Shown here piece by piece: positions 43,145 through 51,548 of a DNA stretch of 64,000 nt. Within the stretch, counting starts at the first letter, position 1. Every line of letters starts with the position of its first letter. Below the pieces are notes generated by a model. It ran no database searches, had not been told where the DNA came from, and saw nothing but the letters and a program-made list of their open reading frames with translations. Both the position numbers and the translations under genes were made by a program. Origin of the DNA: Janibacter melonis (GTDB lineage: Bacteria > Actinomycetota > Actinomycetes > Actinomycetales > Dermatophilaceae). The DNA is taken from positions 1,152,089 to 1,216,088 of the forward strand of contig NZ_JAJBZM010000002.1 of the NCBI RefSeq assembly GCF_020567375.1. Direction: 5' to 3'.

Positions 43145-45106
43145 ATGCGCAGGGGCGAGGACGAGACGACGACCGGTCGCACCGGTCACGGGCGGCACCG
43201 ACGGGGCACGGCGGTGGCCGTCGTGCTGGCTCTGGTCCTCGCCGCCGGGACGGGCTGGTGGTGGCAGGACAGGCGCCGCAGCGCAGCAGCCGTCGGCGCG
43301 GCCCAGGAGCACGCCGAGCAGGTCGCGCAGGACCTCGCCACCGGGCGACCCCCGTCGCTCGACGGCGCACCGTCCGAGGACGAGATGGGCGAGGTGCTCG
43401 AGGGGATGGGCGAGATCGCCCACACCGTGACCGCGGGCGAGGTCAGCCTCGACGACGACGTCCGACGAGGCACCGTCACCTTCGAGCACACGTGGCGCAT
43501 CCACGAGGACAAGCAGCCCTGGACCTACGAGACGACTCTGGCCGTGCGGCGGGACGGCGAGCGCTGGTCGGGCACCTGGGAGCCGGGTCTCCTCGCGCCG
43601 GACCTCGAGGCGGGAGAGGGGTTGCAGGCGCGCCGGCTGAGCGCCGAGCGGGGCGAGGTCCTCGGCGACGGCGGGCGGGCCCTGGTCACCGACCGTGCGG
43701 TCGTGCGCGTGGGCGTCGACCGCTCGCAGACGTCGTCCCTCGGCCAGGCGCGGCGCAGCGCACGCGAGGTCGCCGAGCTCGTCGACGTCGAGGTCGGACC
43801 CTTCGTCGACGCCGTCGAGGCCGCCGGACCGCAGGCCTTCGTCGAGGCGATCGTCCTGCGCGCCCAGGCTCCCGAGCTCGACGAGGTCTCGCGCGGCATC
43901 GCCGAGATCCCGGGCGCGCGGGGCGTCGAGGACACGATGCCGCTCGCGCCGACGAGCACCTTCGCCCGTGCGGTGCTCGGCAGCGTCGGTCCGGCGACGG
44001 CGGAGCAGGTGGAGGGGTCGAAGGGGGCGATCCGCGCCGGTGACGTCGTCGGCACGAGCGGGCTGCAGCTCGCCCAGGACGACCGCCTGCGCGGGACGGC
44101 CGGCTACGTCGTCGAGGCGGTCGACCTCGAGGGGTCGGCGGAGCCGCGCGAGCTGCGCTCGGTGCCGGCCGTCGACGGCCGGTCCGTGCGCACGACGCTG
44201 AGCCAGACCCATCAGGAGCAGGCCGAGGCGGTGCTCGAGGACATCGGGCCGCCGAGCGCGGTCGTCGCGATCCGTCCGTCGGACGGCCATGTCCTTGCCG
44301 CGGCGAGCGGGCCGGGCAGCGAGGGGACCTCGACGGCGACCCTCGGCCAGTACGCGCCCGGCTCGACCTTCAAGACCGTCACCGCGCTCGCGCTCCTGCG
44401 CAGCGGGATCACCCCGCAGACCCGCGTGCCCTGCACGACGACCACGACGGTCGAGGGGCGCTCCTTCACCAACTACGACGACTACCCGAGCAGCGCGACC
44501 GGAGACGTCCCCTTCGCCACCGCCTTCGCCAGCTCGTGCAACACCGCGCTCATCTCGCAGCGCGACCGTCTCGGCGACGGAGCGCTCGACGAGGCCGCCG
44601 AGGCGCTGGGTCTCACCCTCGACCCCTCCCTCGGCGTGCCGGCAGAGCTCGGTGACGTGCCCGACCCGAAGGCCGACGTCGACCTGGCCGCCGCGACCAT
44701 CGGGCAGGGCACGGTCCTGTCGACCCCCATGGGCATGGCGACCGTCGCCGCCAGCGTGGCGAAGGGGGCAGCGGTCTCGCCGGTCCTCGTGCTCGACGGC
44801 GGGTCGCGCCGGCCCGCGAGTCCCGCACGACCGCTCACGGCGGCCGAGAGCGAGCAGCTGAGGAGCCTCATGCGTGGTGTGGTCACCGACGGGTCGGCGC
44901 GCTTCCTCGCCGACGTGCCGGGCGGGCCCGTGGGTGCGAAGACCGGCACGGCCGAGTACGGCACCGACGAGCCCCCGCGCACCCACGCGTGGATGATCGG
45001 CACCCAGGGCGACCTCGCGGTCGCGGTCTTCGTCGCGGACGGTCCCGGTGGCGCGTCGACCGCCGGCCCGGTCCTCGAGGACTACCTGCGCCGCCTCCAG
45101 CGGTGA
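43145..45106 (+). CDS. MecA_N-type penicillin-binding protein (transpeptidase)
   Basis: A 653-residue membrane-anchored D,D-transpeptidase. One N-terminal helix (about 16-38) is followed by an NTF2-like MecA_N region (about 45-165), a PBP dimerisation region (about 170-370) and the transpeptidase domain with STFK (catalytic Ser about 407), SCN (about 464-466) and KTG (about 599-601). The same order is found in MecA (PBP2a) and in the inducible PBPs of actinobacteria. The ATG at 43145 is chosen; an upstream ATG would lie in the GATATC region. It is divergent from the LysR pair and coupled to a lipoprotein gene by GTGA overlap. An alternative peptidoglycan transpeptidase with low beta-lactam affinity is the likely role. 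Confidence 0.88.
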   Translation: MRRGEDETTTGRTGHGRHRRGTAVAVVLALVLAAGTGWWWQDRRRSAAAVGAAQEHAEQVAQDLATGRPPSLDGAPSEDEMGEVLEGMGEIAHTVTAGEVSLDDDVRRGTVTFEHTWRIHEDKQPWTYETTLAVRRDGERWSGTWEPGLLAPDLEAGEGLQARRLSAERGEVLGDGGRALVTDRAVVRVGVDRSQTSSLGQARRSAREVAELVDVEVGPFVDAVEAAGPQAFVEAIVLRAQAPELDEVSRGIAEIPGARGVEDTMPLAPTSTFARAVLGSVGPATAEQVEGSKGAIRAGDVVGTSGLQLAQDDRLRGTAGYVVEAVDLEGSAEPRELRSVPAVDGRSVRTTLSQTHQEQAEAVLEDIGPPSAVVAIRPSDGHVLAAASGPGSEGTSTATLGQYAPGSTFKTVTALALLRSGITPQTRVPCTTTTTVEGRSFTNYDDYPSSATGDVPFATAFASSCNTALISQRDRLGDGALDEAAEALGLTLDPSLGVPAELGDVPDPKADVDLAAATIGQGTVLSTPMGMATVAASVAKGAAVSPVLVLDGGSRRPASPARPLTAAESEQLRSLMRGVVTDGSARFLADVPGGPVGAKTGTAEYGTDEPPRTHAWMIGTQGDLAVAVFVADGPGGASTAGPVLEDYLRRLQR

Positions 45107-45840
45107 GCCGACGGCGCAGCGGTCTCCTCGCGCTGGCCGCCCCGGTGCTCGGCGTCGCGCTCGTCGCCGGGTGCTCGTCCAGGCAGGCCGAGGCAGACGC
45201 GCGGGCCGAAGAGGGCGTGGCCCAGGTCGTCGCGCTGCTCGAGAGGGTGCCGAGGCAGCAGTGGGCGCGCCCGTCGGCAGCGGTCCGCGAGCAGCTCGCC
45301 GCGAACGCCGTCTCCTACCGGGTGCTGGAGCTGGAGGCCGACGGGACGGTCGACCTCGCCGTGTGGCGCGTCGACACCGGGGCAGACCCCTTCACGGACG
45401 ACACCGTGCGCACGGGGGTGGCCTGCGCGCAGGTCGAGCCGGACGGCGTCTCGCGCGCCACCGCCTGCCCGCCGCGCCTGGCGCCCGAGGCGCCGGCGAC
45501 CTCCGTCGACTGGTCCGACGCCTCGGCCGCCCACGACGCAGCGCTCGTCGACATCTCCGGTGCGCTGGACCGCACCCAGGAGGAGGTCCGGCGGGGGCGG
45601 GTCGTGGACCGGCGTCAGGCGGAGGCAGAGCTCACGCGCAGAGGTCTCGTCGTGCGGGTCCTGCCGAGCGACGACCCGACGACCCTGCGCGCGACGGTGC
45701 AGCGCACCGCGCGCTCCGAGCGGATGGGCGACACGAGCCGCTCGGTCTCGGCGACGTCCTGCACGACCGTCACCGTGTCCGTCGACCCGGCGGCGCCGTA
45801 CTACAGCAGCGTCGACGGGCGGGCGTGCTCGCCCCGCTGA
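45103..45840 (+). CDS. Lipoprotein of unknown function coupled to the PBP gene
   Basis: A 245-residue lipoprotein. The signal peptide ends in VLGVALVAGCSS (Cys about 24). The mature part is hydrophilic, helical and Asp/Arg-rich, with two Cys pairs (GVACAQ, ATACPP; SATSCTT, DGRACSPR). No known domain is recognised. The GTG at 45103 overlaps the PBP stop by 4 bp, so the two are made together and may act together at the membrane surface. A possible accessory or sensor for the PBP is inference only. Confidence 0.82.
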   Translation: MSRRRSGLLALAAPVLGVALVAGCSSRQAEADARAEEGVAQVVALLERVPRQQWARPSAAVREQLAANAVSYRVLELEADGTVDLAVWRVDTGADPFTDDTVRTGVACAQVEPDGVSRATACPPRLAPEAPATSVDWSDASAAHDAALVDISGALDRTQEEVRRGRVVDRRQAEAELTRRGLVVRVLPSDDPTTLRATVQRTARSERMGDTSRSVSATSCTTVTVSVDPAAPYYSSVDGRACSPR

Positions 45841-45851
45841 GGGGCACGCCC
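45821..45851. terminator. Hairpin between convergent lipoprotein and serine hydrolase genes
   Basis: GGGCGT and GCCCC on the left pair with GGGGC and ACGCCC on the right, with a small bulge and a 5-nt loop. It spans the end of the lipoprotein gene (stop 45840) and the 29-nt gap to the next stop at 45870. Confidence 0.45.
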
Positions 45852-45869
45852 GTCCGCCGAGCCGTCGCG

Positions 45870-47864
45870 TCAGAAGAGGTGGACCATCCCGTAGCCGCTC
45901 GGGCCGAGGCGGACGGGCCCGGAGGTGTCGCCGTCGGAGGTGCCCCACCACGCGTGCAGCTCGCGACCCTCGAGACCGATGACGTCGGCCTGCCCGGTGG
46001 ACGAGCCGTTGACGTCGCCCGGTGACGCGACGACCGAGTAGCGCTCCCAGCCCAGCGAGGTCCCCGAGAGCTGGCTCCACGTCGAGCCGGTCGAGCGCCA
46101 CGCGCGCATCCGACCGCCGGTGGCGACCCCACGGATGTCGCCGCGTCCGTCGCCGTCGAGATCGGTCGTCGCGAGGATCGTCGGGTACCAGACGAAGGGC
46201 TTGCCCATCGTGCGGACCGTCGTGAGCCGACCGGAGTCGCTGATCGAGTGCAGGGTCGCACCGCCCCCGACGCTGCGCGTCACGACGTCGAGCGTGCCGT
46301 TGCCGTCGACGTCGGTGCCGCTCGCGATGCTCGTGTACGAGCCCCAGGACGTCGCGATCGTGCGGGGCGAGGCGTACCCGGTGCTGCCCGAGCTCATCCA
46401 CAGCTGGAGGCGGCCGTCGCCGCGGCGCACGAGCAGGTCGGCGCGCTTGTCGCGGTTGAGGTCACCCGCGCTGCCGTACCAGGTGGCGTCCTTCGGCCCG
46501 GTCTTGAGCCGGACCTTGTCGGCGAAGGAGCCCCGCCCGTCGCCCCGGTAGAGGTACATCGTGCCGCTGGCGCTCGTACCGACGAGATCGGCCCGTCCGT
46601 CGCCGTCGACGTCGCCGAAGGTCCCGCGGGCCGGGGGGGTCGGCGGCGGGGTCGAGGGGACGAGCCGGTCCTTGTACTTGTGGATGATCCGCGACACCCC
46701 CTCGATCGTCGTGATCTGGGTGCCGAAGGCTCCCGGGTCGTCGTGCGTGAGCACGCCGATCGTGTAGTCCTGCCCGCTCGTGCTGTAGCCGATGCTGTTG
46801 ACGTGCCAGCCGTCGGTGCGCGGGAGCCAGCCGTTCTTCAGCGCGACCGTCCCGGCGGGCGCGCCTGCGGTGACGCCCCAGTCCTGGTCGGAGGAGATGC
46901 TGCGCATCTGGGTCAGCCCGTAGTCGCGGTTGGTCTGCGACAGCACACCCGTCGCCCGGGCGAAGTGCTCCATGAGCCGGGCCTGGTCCTGCGGCACGGT
47001 CGAGGTCAGGCCCCACCGGCCGCCCGAGTCGGCGTAGGTCGCCGTCATCCCGAGCCGGGCCGAGGCGCGGTCGAGGGCGGCGCGGCCGCCGATGCTGTTG
47101 AAGAGATCCGTCGTCGCGCCGTTGTCGCTGTAGCGGATCATCGGGACGATCTTGCTCTTCTCCCAGTCGGTGAGGCCCCGCCCGGCGTCCTGCGCGCGCA
47201 TCATCACCGCTGCCATGATCTCGGTCTTGACGATGCTCGCCGTGACGTTGCGGGCGTTCGTCTTCGTGTACGTGTAGACGCGCGACGTGCCGGGGATGCG
47301 CACGGCGACGCCGACCGCGCCCGGACGTCCCGCGAGGTAGGTGCGCAGCGTGTACTCGAAGGGGAAGTCGCCCGCCGCGGCCGTCGTCGTCTCGCCCGAG
47401 GCCTCGGCGCGGCGCGCCGCCGCCGTGTTCACCGAGTCCGCGTCGACGGTCACGGTGAAGGTCAGCCGGCCGGTCACGGAGGAGGAGGTCGCCCCCTTCG
47501 CCGCCTGGGTGGAGGGCAGGACCTGGCGAAGGGAGCCCGCACTCACCGTCGAGCGGGCGGTGCAGGTGACCCCGTCGCCTGTCGGGTCGACCGTCACGGC
47601 GCGTCCCGACGCGTCGGTGCCGGTGAAGCCGGGTCGGCCGACGACGGTCAGCGGCCCCGAGGCGATCGCCGCGGTACCGCCGGAGGCGAGATCACCGGTC
47701 ACGGTGACCGTGTCCTCGCCGACGCCGTCGCAGACGACCTGCAGGTCGACGGGGCCGGAGTCGGCGGCGCTGGCCGGTCCGGTGGTGCTCAGGGCGGTGG
47801 CGGCGACGGCCGCCCCCGCCACGGTCAGGCCGGCGCGGGACCGCCAGGTGCTTCGGACGGACAT
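45870..47864 (-). CDS. Secreted serine hydrolase (beta-lactamase/PBP4-like) with C-terminal FG-GAP/VCBS repeats
   Basis: A 664-residue exported protein. Signal peptide about residues 1-34 (AALSTTGPASAA-type end). An Ig-like region (about 35-140) precedes a serine beta-lactamase-like domain with SIVK (Ser about 210, Lys about 213), SDN (about 246-248) and KNG (about 343-345) in place of the usual KTG. After a Pro linker, four or more FG-GAP units (about 410-660) follow, marked DVDGDGRADLVG, DLNRDKRADLL, DVDGNGTLDVV and DLDGDGRGDIRG, which probably bind calcium. It may be a cell-wall peptidase or substrate-binding esterase. It lies next to the PBP locus but on the other strand. Confidence 0.85.
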   Translation of the reverse strand: MSVRSTWRSRAGLTVAGAAVAATALSTTGPASAADSGPVDLQVVCDGVGEDTVTVTGDLASGGTAAIASGPLTVVGRPGFTGTDASGRAVTVDPTGDGVTCTARSTVSAGSLRQVLPSTQAAKGATSSSVTGRLTFTVTVDADSVNTAAARRAEASGETTTAAAGDFPFEYTLRTYLAGRPGAVGVAVRIPGTSRVYTYTKTNARNVTASIVKTEIMAAVMMRAQDAGRGLTDWEKSKIVPMIRYSDNGATTDLFNSIGGRAALDRASARLGMTATYADSGGRWGLTSTVPQDQARLMEHFARATGVLSQTNRDYGLTQMRSISSDQDWGVTAGAPAGTVALKNGWLPRTDGWHVNSIGYSTSGQDYTIGVLTHDDPGAFGTQITTIEGVSRIIHKYKDRLVPSTPPPTPPARGTFGDVDGDGRADLVGTSASGTMYLYRGDGRGSFADKVRLKTGPKDATWYGSAGDLNRDKRADLLVRRGDGRLQLWMSSGSTGYASPRTIATSWGSYTSIASGTDVDGNGTLDVVTRSVGGGATLHSISDSGRLTTVRTMGKPFVWYPTILATTDLDGDGRGDIRGVATGGRMRAWRSTGSTWSQLSGTSLGWERYSVVASPGDVNGSSTGQADVIGLEGRELHAWWGTSDGDTSGPVRLGPSGYGMVHLF

Positions 47865-47952
47865 GGCGGTTCTCCCTGCGCTCGCGACGTGGTCGGGCCC
47901 ATCCTGGCACCGTCGTCGATCCCCGTCTCGGCGACTGCCCAGCCGCGCTCAT

Positions 47953-47958
47953 TACAGT
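47953..47958 (+). promoter_or_regulatory. Probable -10 box of the copD-ctaG fusion gene (leaderless)
   Basis: TACAGT ends 7 nt before the ATG at 47966; the intervening sequence is TGAGCCC, and no Shine-Dalgarno is seen. Confidence 0.5.
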
Positions 47959-47965
47959 TGAGCCC

Positions 47966-49996
47966 ATGTCCACCGCCCCGGGTCGCTCCCTCGCCCGGAC
48001 GACGCTGACCCTCGGTCCCGCCCTCGTCCTCGCGCTCGCCGTCGTCGTGACGACCGTCATCGGCGTCCTCGTCGGCCGCGCCGCCGTGCCCTACGCCGCC
48101 GGTGACCCCGGGGCACTCGTGCGCTGGGGGCTGCCGGTCCTGCAGGGCGTGCACGACCTCGCGGCCGCCGTCACCGTCGGCTTCCTGCTCCTCGGGGCCT
48201 TCGTGCTGCCCGAGACGACGCGCACCCGGCGCCGGTGGACCGCCGGCCGGGTCGCCGCGACCTCCGGCACGCTGTGGCTCGTCAGCCTCCTGCTGCTCAT
48301 CGTCCTCACCTTCGCCGACCTCGCCGGGGTGCCGGTGGGCCAGCCCGGCTTCGCCACCCAGCTCGCGGCTGTCCTGTGGGACCTGCCCACGCTGCGGATG
48401 AACCTCATCAGCGCCGTCGTCGTGCTCGTCGTCGTCATGGCGTGCGCCGGGTCGGAGAGCAAGGCGGTCCTCGGGTGGGGCTGGGCCGGGTCGCTGCTCG
48501 CCCTGCTGCCGCTCGCGCTCACCGGCCACTCCTCGGCGGCGCTCGACCACATGAGCGGGGTCAACGCCCTGGCGATCCACCTCGTCTCGGCCACTGTGTG
48601 GGTCGGCGGGCTCGTCGCCCTCGCCTGCTTCCAGCGCGGGCTCGGCGCCCACCTCGGGCCGACGATCCGGCGCTACTCCGTCGTCGCCGGGTGGGGCTTC
48701 GCGGGGGTCATGGCCTCCGGTCTGCTCCTCGCGTGGACCAACATCGGGGCGCTGGAGAACCTCCTCAGCCGCTACGGCGCGCTCCTCGGGGTCAAGCTCG
48801 CGCTCGGCGTCGTCCTCGGCGGGTTCGGCTGGTGGCACCGCCAGCGCTTCGTCCAGCAGCTCGACGAGGGCGGCACCCCGTCCTTCGTGCGCTTCGTGCT
48901 CGCCGAGCTCGTCGTCATGGGCTCCGCCTTCGGCATCGGCGCGGCGATCAGCCGCACCCCGTCGCCGACCAACGTCATCGTCACCCCGCCCGACACCGTC
49001 GTCTACGCGCTGTCGGGCTACCCCGACCCCGGGGCGCCGACGTCGTCGAGCTGGTTCACCGCGTGGCAGACCGAGTGGCTGTGGCTAACCGTCGCGCTCG
49101 TCGCCTGCGTCGTCTACGTGCGGTGGGTGCTGCGGCTGCGCCGCCGCGGCGACAGCTGGTCGTTGCTGCGCACGGTCTCGTGGGTCCTCGGCTGGGCGGT
49201 CTTCGTCTACGCGACGAGCGGGGCGCCCGGCGTCTACGGGCGCGTCTCCTTCAGCTGGCACATGATCGAGCACATGACGGTGGCGATGGTCGTGCCGCTG
49301 CTCCTCGTGCCCGCCGCCCCGATCACCCTCGCCCTGCGGGCCCTGCCCGCCCGGCGGGACCGCACGCTCGGCCCGCGCGAGCTCGTCCTCGCGTCCGTGC
49401 ACGCGCCCTACCTGCGTGTCGTCGCCAACCCCGCGGTCGCCGCCGCGATCTTCTTCTTCAGCCTGGCGATCTTCTACTACAGCCCGCTCTTCGGGCTGTC
49501 GATGAGCACTCACACCGGGCACGTGCTGATGATGGTGCACTTCCTGCTCAGCGGGTACCTCTTCGTCTGGGTCCTCATCGGCGTCGACCCGGGCCCGACG
49601 CGCTGGTCGCCCCTCGCGCTGCTCGTCATCCTCTTCACGACGATCAGCTTCCACGCGTTCTTCGGCGTCATCCTCACCCAGAGCACGACGCTGCTCGCGC
49701 CGGACTTCTTCGGGGTGCTCGACCTGCCGTGGGTGCCCGACCCGGTCGCCGACCAGCGCACCGGCGGCGAGATCGCGTGGGGCGTCGGCGAGGCCCCGAC
49801 CCTCGTCCTCGCCGTGGCGGTCGCCGTGCAGTGGATGCGCTCGGACGAGAGGGAGTCCCGTCGTCGCGACCGCTCGGCGGAGCGCGACGGCGACCGCGAG
49901 CTCGAGGCCTACAACGCCCACCTCGCCTCGCTCGGGCAGGGCGGCGCCGCGTCGGGCACGGACCGCGAGCAGGTCCGCTCGACGACGGAGCGCTAG
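47966..49996 (+). CDS. CopD-CtaG fusion: copper-related membrane protein with cytochrome c oxidase assembly domain
   Basis: A 676-residue polytopic membrane protein. The N-terminal part (about 1-330) has the CopD copper-resistance domain, with LQGVHDLAAAVTVGFLLLGAF, HLVSATVWVGGLVAL and a conserved histidine in VHDL/IHLV. The C-terminal part (about 360-640) is a CtaG/caa3-oxidase assembly domain, with FSWHMIEHMTVAMVVPLLLVPAAP, HTGHVLMMVHFLLSGYLFVWVLIG and FHAFFGVILTQ. It should help deliver copper to the aa3 oxidase. This fusion is common in actinobacteria. A charged cytoplasmic tail ends the protein. The stop is only 7 nt from the next, convergent stop. Confidence 0.9.
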   Translation: MSTAPGRSLARTTLTLGPALVLALAVVVTTVIGVLVGRAAVPYAAGDPGALVRWGLPVLQGVHDLAAAVTVGFLLLGAFVLPETTRTRRRWTAGRVAATSGTLWLVSLLLLIVLTFADLAGVPVGQPGFATQLAAVLWDLPTLRMNLISAVVVLVVVMACAGSESKAVLGWGWAGSLLALLPLALTGHSSAALDHMSGVNALAIHLVSATVWVGGLVALACFQRGLGAHLGPTIRRYSVVAGWGFAGVMASGLLLAWTNIGALENLLSRYGALLGVKLALGVVLGGFGWWHRQRFVQQLDEGGTPSFVRFVLAELVVMGSAFGIGAAISRTPSPTNVIVTPPDTVVYALSGYPDPGAPTSSSWFTAWQTEWLWLTVALVACVVYVRWVLRLRRRGDSWSLLRTVSWVLGWAVFVYATSGAPGVYGRVSFSWHMIEHMTVAMVVPLLLVPAAPITLALRALPARRDRTLGPRELVLASVHAPYLRVVANPAVAAAIFFFSLAIFYYSPLFGLSMSTHTGHVLMMVHFLLSGYLFVWVLIGVDPGPTRWSPLALLVILFTTISFHAFFGVILTQSTTLLAPDFFGVLDLPWVPDPVADQRTGGEIAWGVGEAPTLVLAVAVAVQWMRSDERESRRRDRSAERDGDRELEAYNAHLASLGQGGAASGTDREQVRSTTER

Positions 49997-50003
49997 GCGC
50001 CGA

Positions 50004-50747
50004 TCAGGTGCAGCTGCTCCAGCTCGCGAGCGTGCTCTTGGGCGCCCACGTGCTGTTGCCCTTGTAGATCGCGCGGTAGCGGTAGCACTGCTTCGGCGAG
50101 ACCGAGGTCTTCCACGTGTAGTACCCGTGGCGGTTGGTCTTCGCGGTGCCGGCGGGGGAGAAGGAGTTCGAGTAGGCCTTCGCCGACTCGATGGTGATGT
50201 TGGCCCCCCACAGCGGGCGGGTCGTGCTGCTCCACAGCTTCGTCGCGCGTCCGTTGACCCGGGCCCCGGTGCCGTCGGCCTTGAGCGTCGCGCTGACCCG
50301 GACCTTCGTGCCGGCCTTCGCGGTCTGGCCGACCCAGTTGCTCTGGTCGGGGTAGTACCAGGAGTTGCCGGCGTACACGGCCCGGTAGGTCCGCGAGCGG
50401 TCGGCGGTGCGCACGAGGCGGAAGCTGCCCGACGAGCCGGTCTCGACGGTGGCGAGTCGGGTCCACGTCGTGGTGCCGGCCGGCTTGGACTCTAGCCGGA
50501 TGACGCGGTTGGGCAGCGCGCGGTAGGTGTCGCGGTCGTACGCCTCTCCGCTCAGCTCGATCTGCTCGCCGGTGCCGGACCACAGGGGTTCGGCCCGCAG
50601 GATGACCTCGGAGTACTTCTTCGCGGCGGCGGGCGCGCTCGGCCCGCCGGGTGCGGCGCTCGCGGGGGCGGCGAGCGGCAGGGCGAGGGCCGAGGTGACG
50701 AGGGCGGTCAGGGGGAGTGCGGCGGTGCGTCGCATGATCGCGTCCAT
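50004..50747 (-). CDS. Secreted protein with Ig-like/surface-repeat sequence, unknown function
   Basis: A 247-residue exported protein. A signal peptide with TAALPLTALVTSALALPLAAPASAA precedes a beta-rich mature part. Two similar units of about 90 residues are visible, the first with SGTGEQIELSGEAYDRDTYRALPNRVIRLESK and RTYRAVYAGNSWYYPDQS, the second with NGRATKLWSSTTRPLWGANITIES and CYRYRAIYKGNSTWAPKSTL. The repeated YRA.Y.GNS pattern suggests an Ig-like fold found in secreted actinobacterial proteins. Two Cys near the end may pair. The ATG at 50747 or the one at 50735 could start it; neither has a good Shine-Dalgarno. Confidence 0.75.
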   Translation of the reverse strand: MDAIMRRTAALPLTALVTSALALPLAAPASAAPGGPSAPAAAKKYSEVILRAEPLWSGTGEQIELSGEAYDRDTYRALPNRVIRLESKPAGTTTWTRLATVETGSSGSFRLVRTADRSRTYRAVYAGNSWYYPDQSNWVGQTAKAGTKVRVSATLKADGTGARVNGRATKLWSSTTRPLWGANITIESAKAYSNSFSPAGTAKTNRHGYYTWKTSVSPKQCYRYRAIYKGNSTWAPKSTLASWSSCT

Positions 50748-50870
50748 CTGCTCAAGGGGGTGTGACGGGTGGGTCCAGTGTGACGTAGACCGATCGGCGC
50801 CTCAACGTCCGCCGCGGTGCGTCGGCGCGTCGGTAGAGTCGTCGGCGGGACCTGAGCCGAAGGGGGAGCC

Positions 50871-51092
50871 ATGCTCCAGGAGTCGTTGAGCACCACCGAG
50901 CTCGTCGTGTGGGGGCTCGTCATCCTCGCCCTCGCCGTGGTCATCCTCGTCGCCTTCGTCCTCGTCGAGCGCCCGCCCCGTCGGGGCCAGGTGCGGGTGC
51001 ACCGCCGTCCCGAGGGCGACGTCCGCGACCCCCGTGGGCGCTGGGACCGGGCCGAGCGCGTCGACCGCGAGCGCGACCGCACACGGCGCTGA
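50871..51092 (+). CDS. Small single-helix membrane protein, unknown function
   Basis: A 73-residue protein. One hydrophobic helix (about 10-33: TELVVWGLVILALAVVILVAFVLV) is followed by a strongly basic, Arg-rich cytoplasmic tail (ERPPRRGQVRVHRRPE...). The start is firm: CGAAGGGGGAGCC directly precedes the ATG at 50871. A -10-like TAGAGT lies at about 50834. No homologous domain is recognised. Confidence 0.7.
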   Translation: MLQESLSTTELVVWGLVILALAVVILVAFVLVERPPRRGQVRVHRRPEGDVRDPRGRWDRAERVDRERDRTRR

Positions 51093-51197
51093 CCAGCCAT
51101 GACGAAGGGGTACCCCGTAGCCCCCGCTGGACCTCGTGCAGCCCTACTGTCTGACTCCGAGACGCGGACCCTGCCGCGTCAGCACAGGAGGTACGCC

Positions 51198-51458
51198 ATG
51201 TACATCGGACTCGGCATCGCGCTGCTCGTCATCGGGGCGATCCTCTCCTTCGCCATCGGTCCGGACGCCATCGAGGGAGTCAACCTCGAGATGATCGGCT
51301 ACATCTTCATGGCCGGTGGCGTCCTCGCCATCCTGCTCAGCCTCGTCCTGGGTCGTCCCCGCGGCCCGCGGGGCTACACCTCGCGTCGCGTGAGCCACAC
51401 CGACCCGCGTACCGGCGAGGCCTACGACGAGGTCCAGGTGGACCCCGACCGCCGCTGA
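51198..51458 (+). CDS. DUF6458 family small membrane protein
   Basis: An 86-residue protein with two membrane helices (about 2-21 and 33-56). The N-terminus MYIGLGIALLVIGAILSFAIG and EMIGYIFMAGGVLAILLSLVLG match the actinobacterial DUF6458 family; the polar C-terminal tail is Asp/Arg-rich. The ATG at 51198 is preceded by CAGGAGG; the longer ORF beginning at 51099 is rejected because the family start and Shine-Dalgarno favour this one. A hairpin follows the stop. The function is unknown. Confidence 0.85.
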   Translation: MYIGLGIALLVIGAILSFAIGPDAIEGVNLEMIGYIFMAGGVLAILLSLVLGRPRGPRGYTSRRVSHTDPRTGEAYDEVQVDPDRR

Positions 51459-51470
51459 GCGACGGGACGG

Positions 51471-51509
51471 CGAAGGGGGCGTGGCCGGGCACCGGCTACG
51501 CCCCCTTCG
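51471..51509 (+). terminator. Hairpin after the DUF6458 gene
   Basis: CGAAGGGGGCGTGGCCGG and CCGGCTACGCCCCCTTCG form a long stem with one mismatch and a short loop. It lies 12 nt after the stop and uses the same GAAGGGGG word as the terminators at 38.6 and 39.4 kb. Confidence 0.7.
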
Positions 51510-51520
51510 TCATGCCCGGG

Positions 51521-51548
51521 CTGGGGTGGGCTGGGCTGGGCTGGGCTG
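51521..51548. repeat. Tandem GGGCT-type pentamer repeat
   Basis: Runs of GGGCT-like units (CTGGGGTGGGCTGGGCTGGG, continuing CTGGGCTG) directly after the terminator. About four to five units, one imperfect. Confidence 0.6.
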
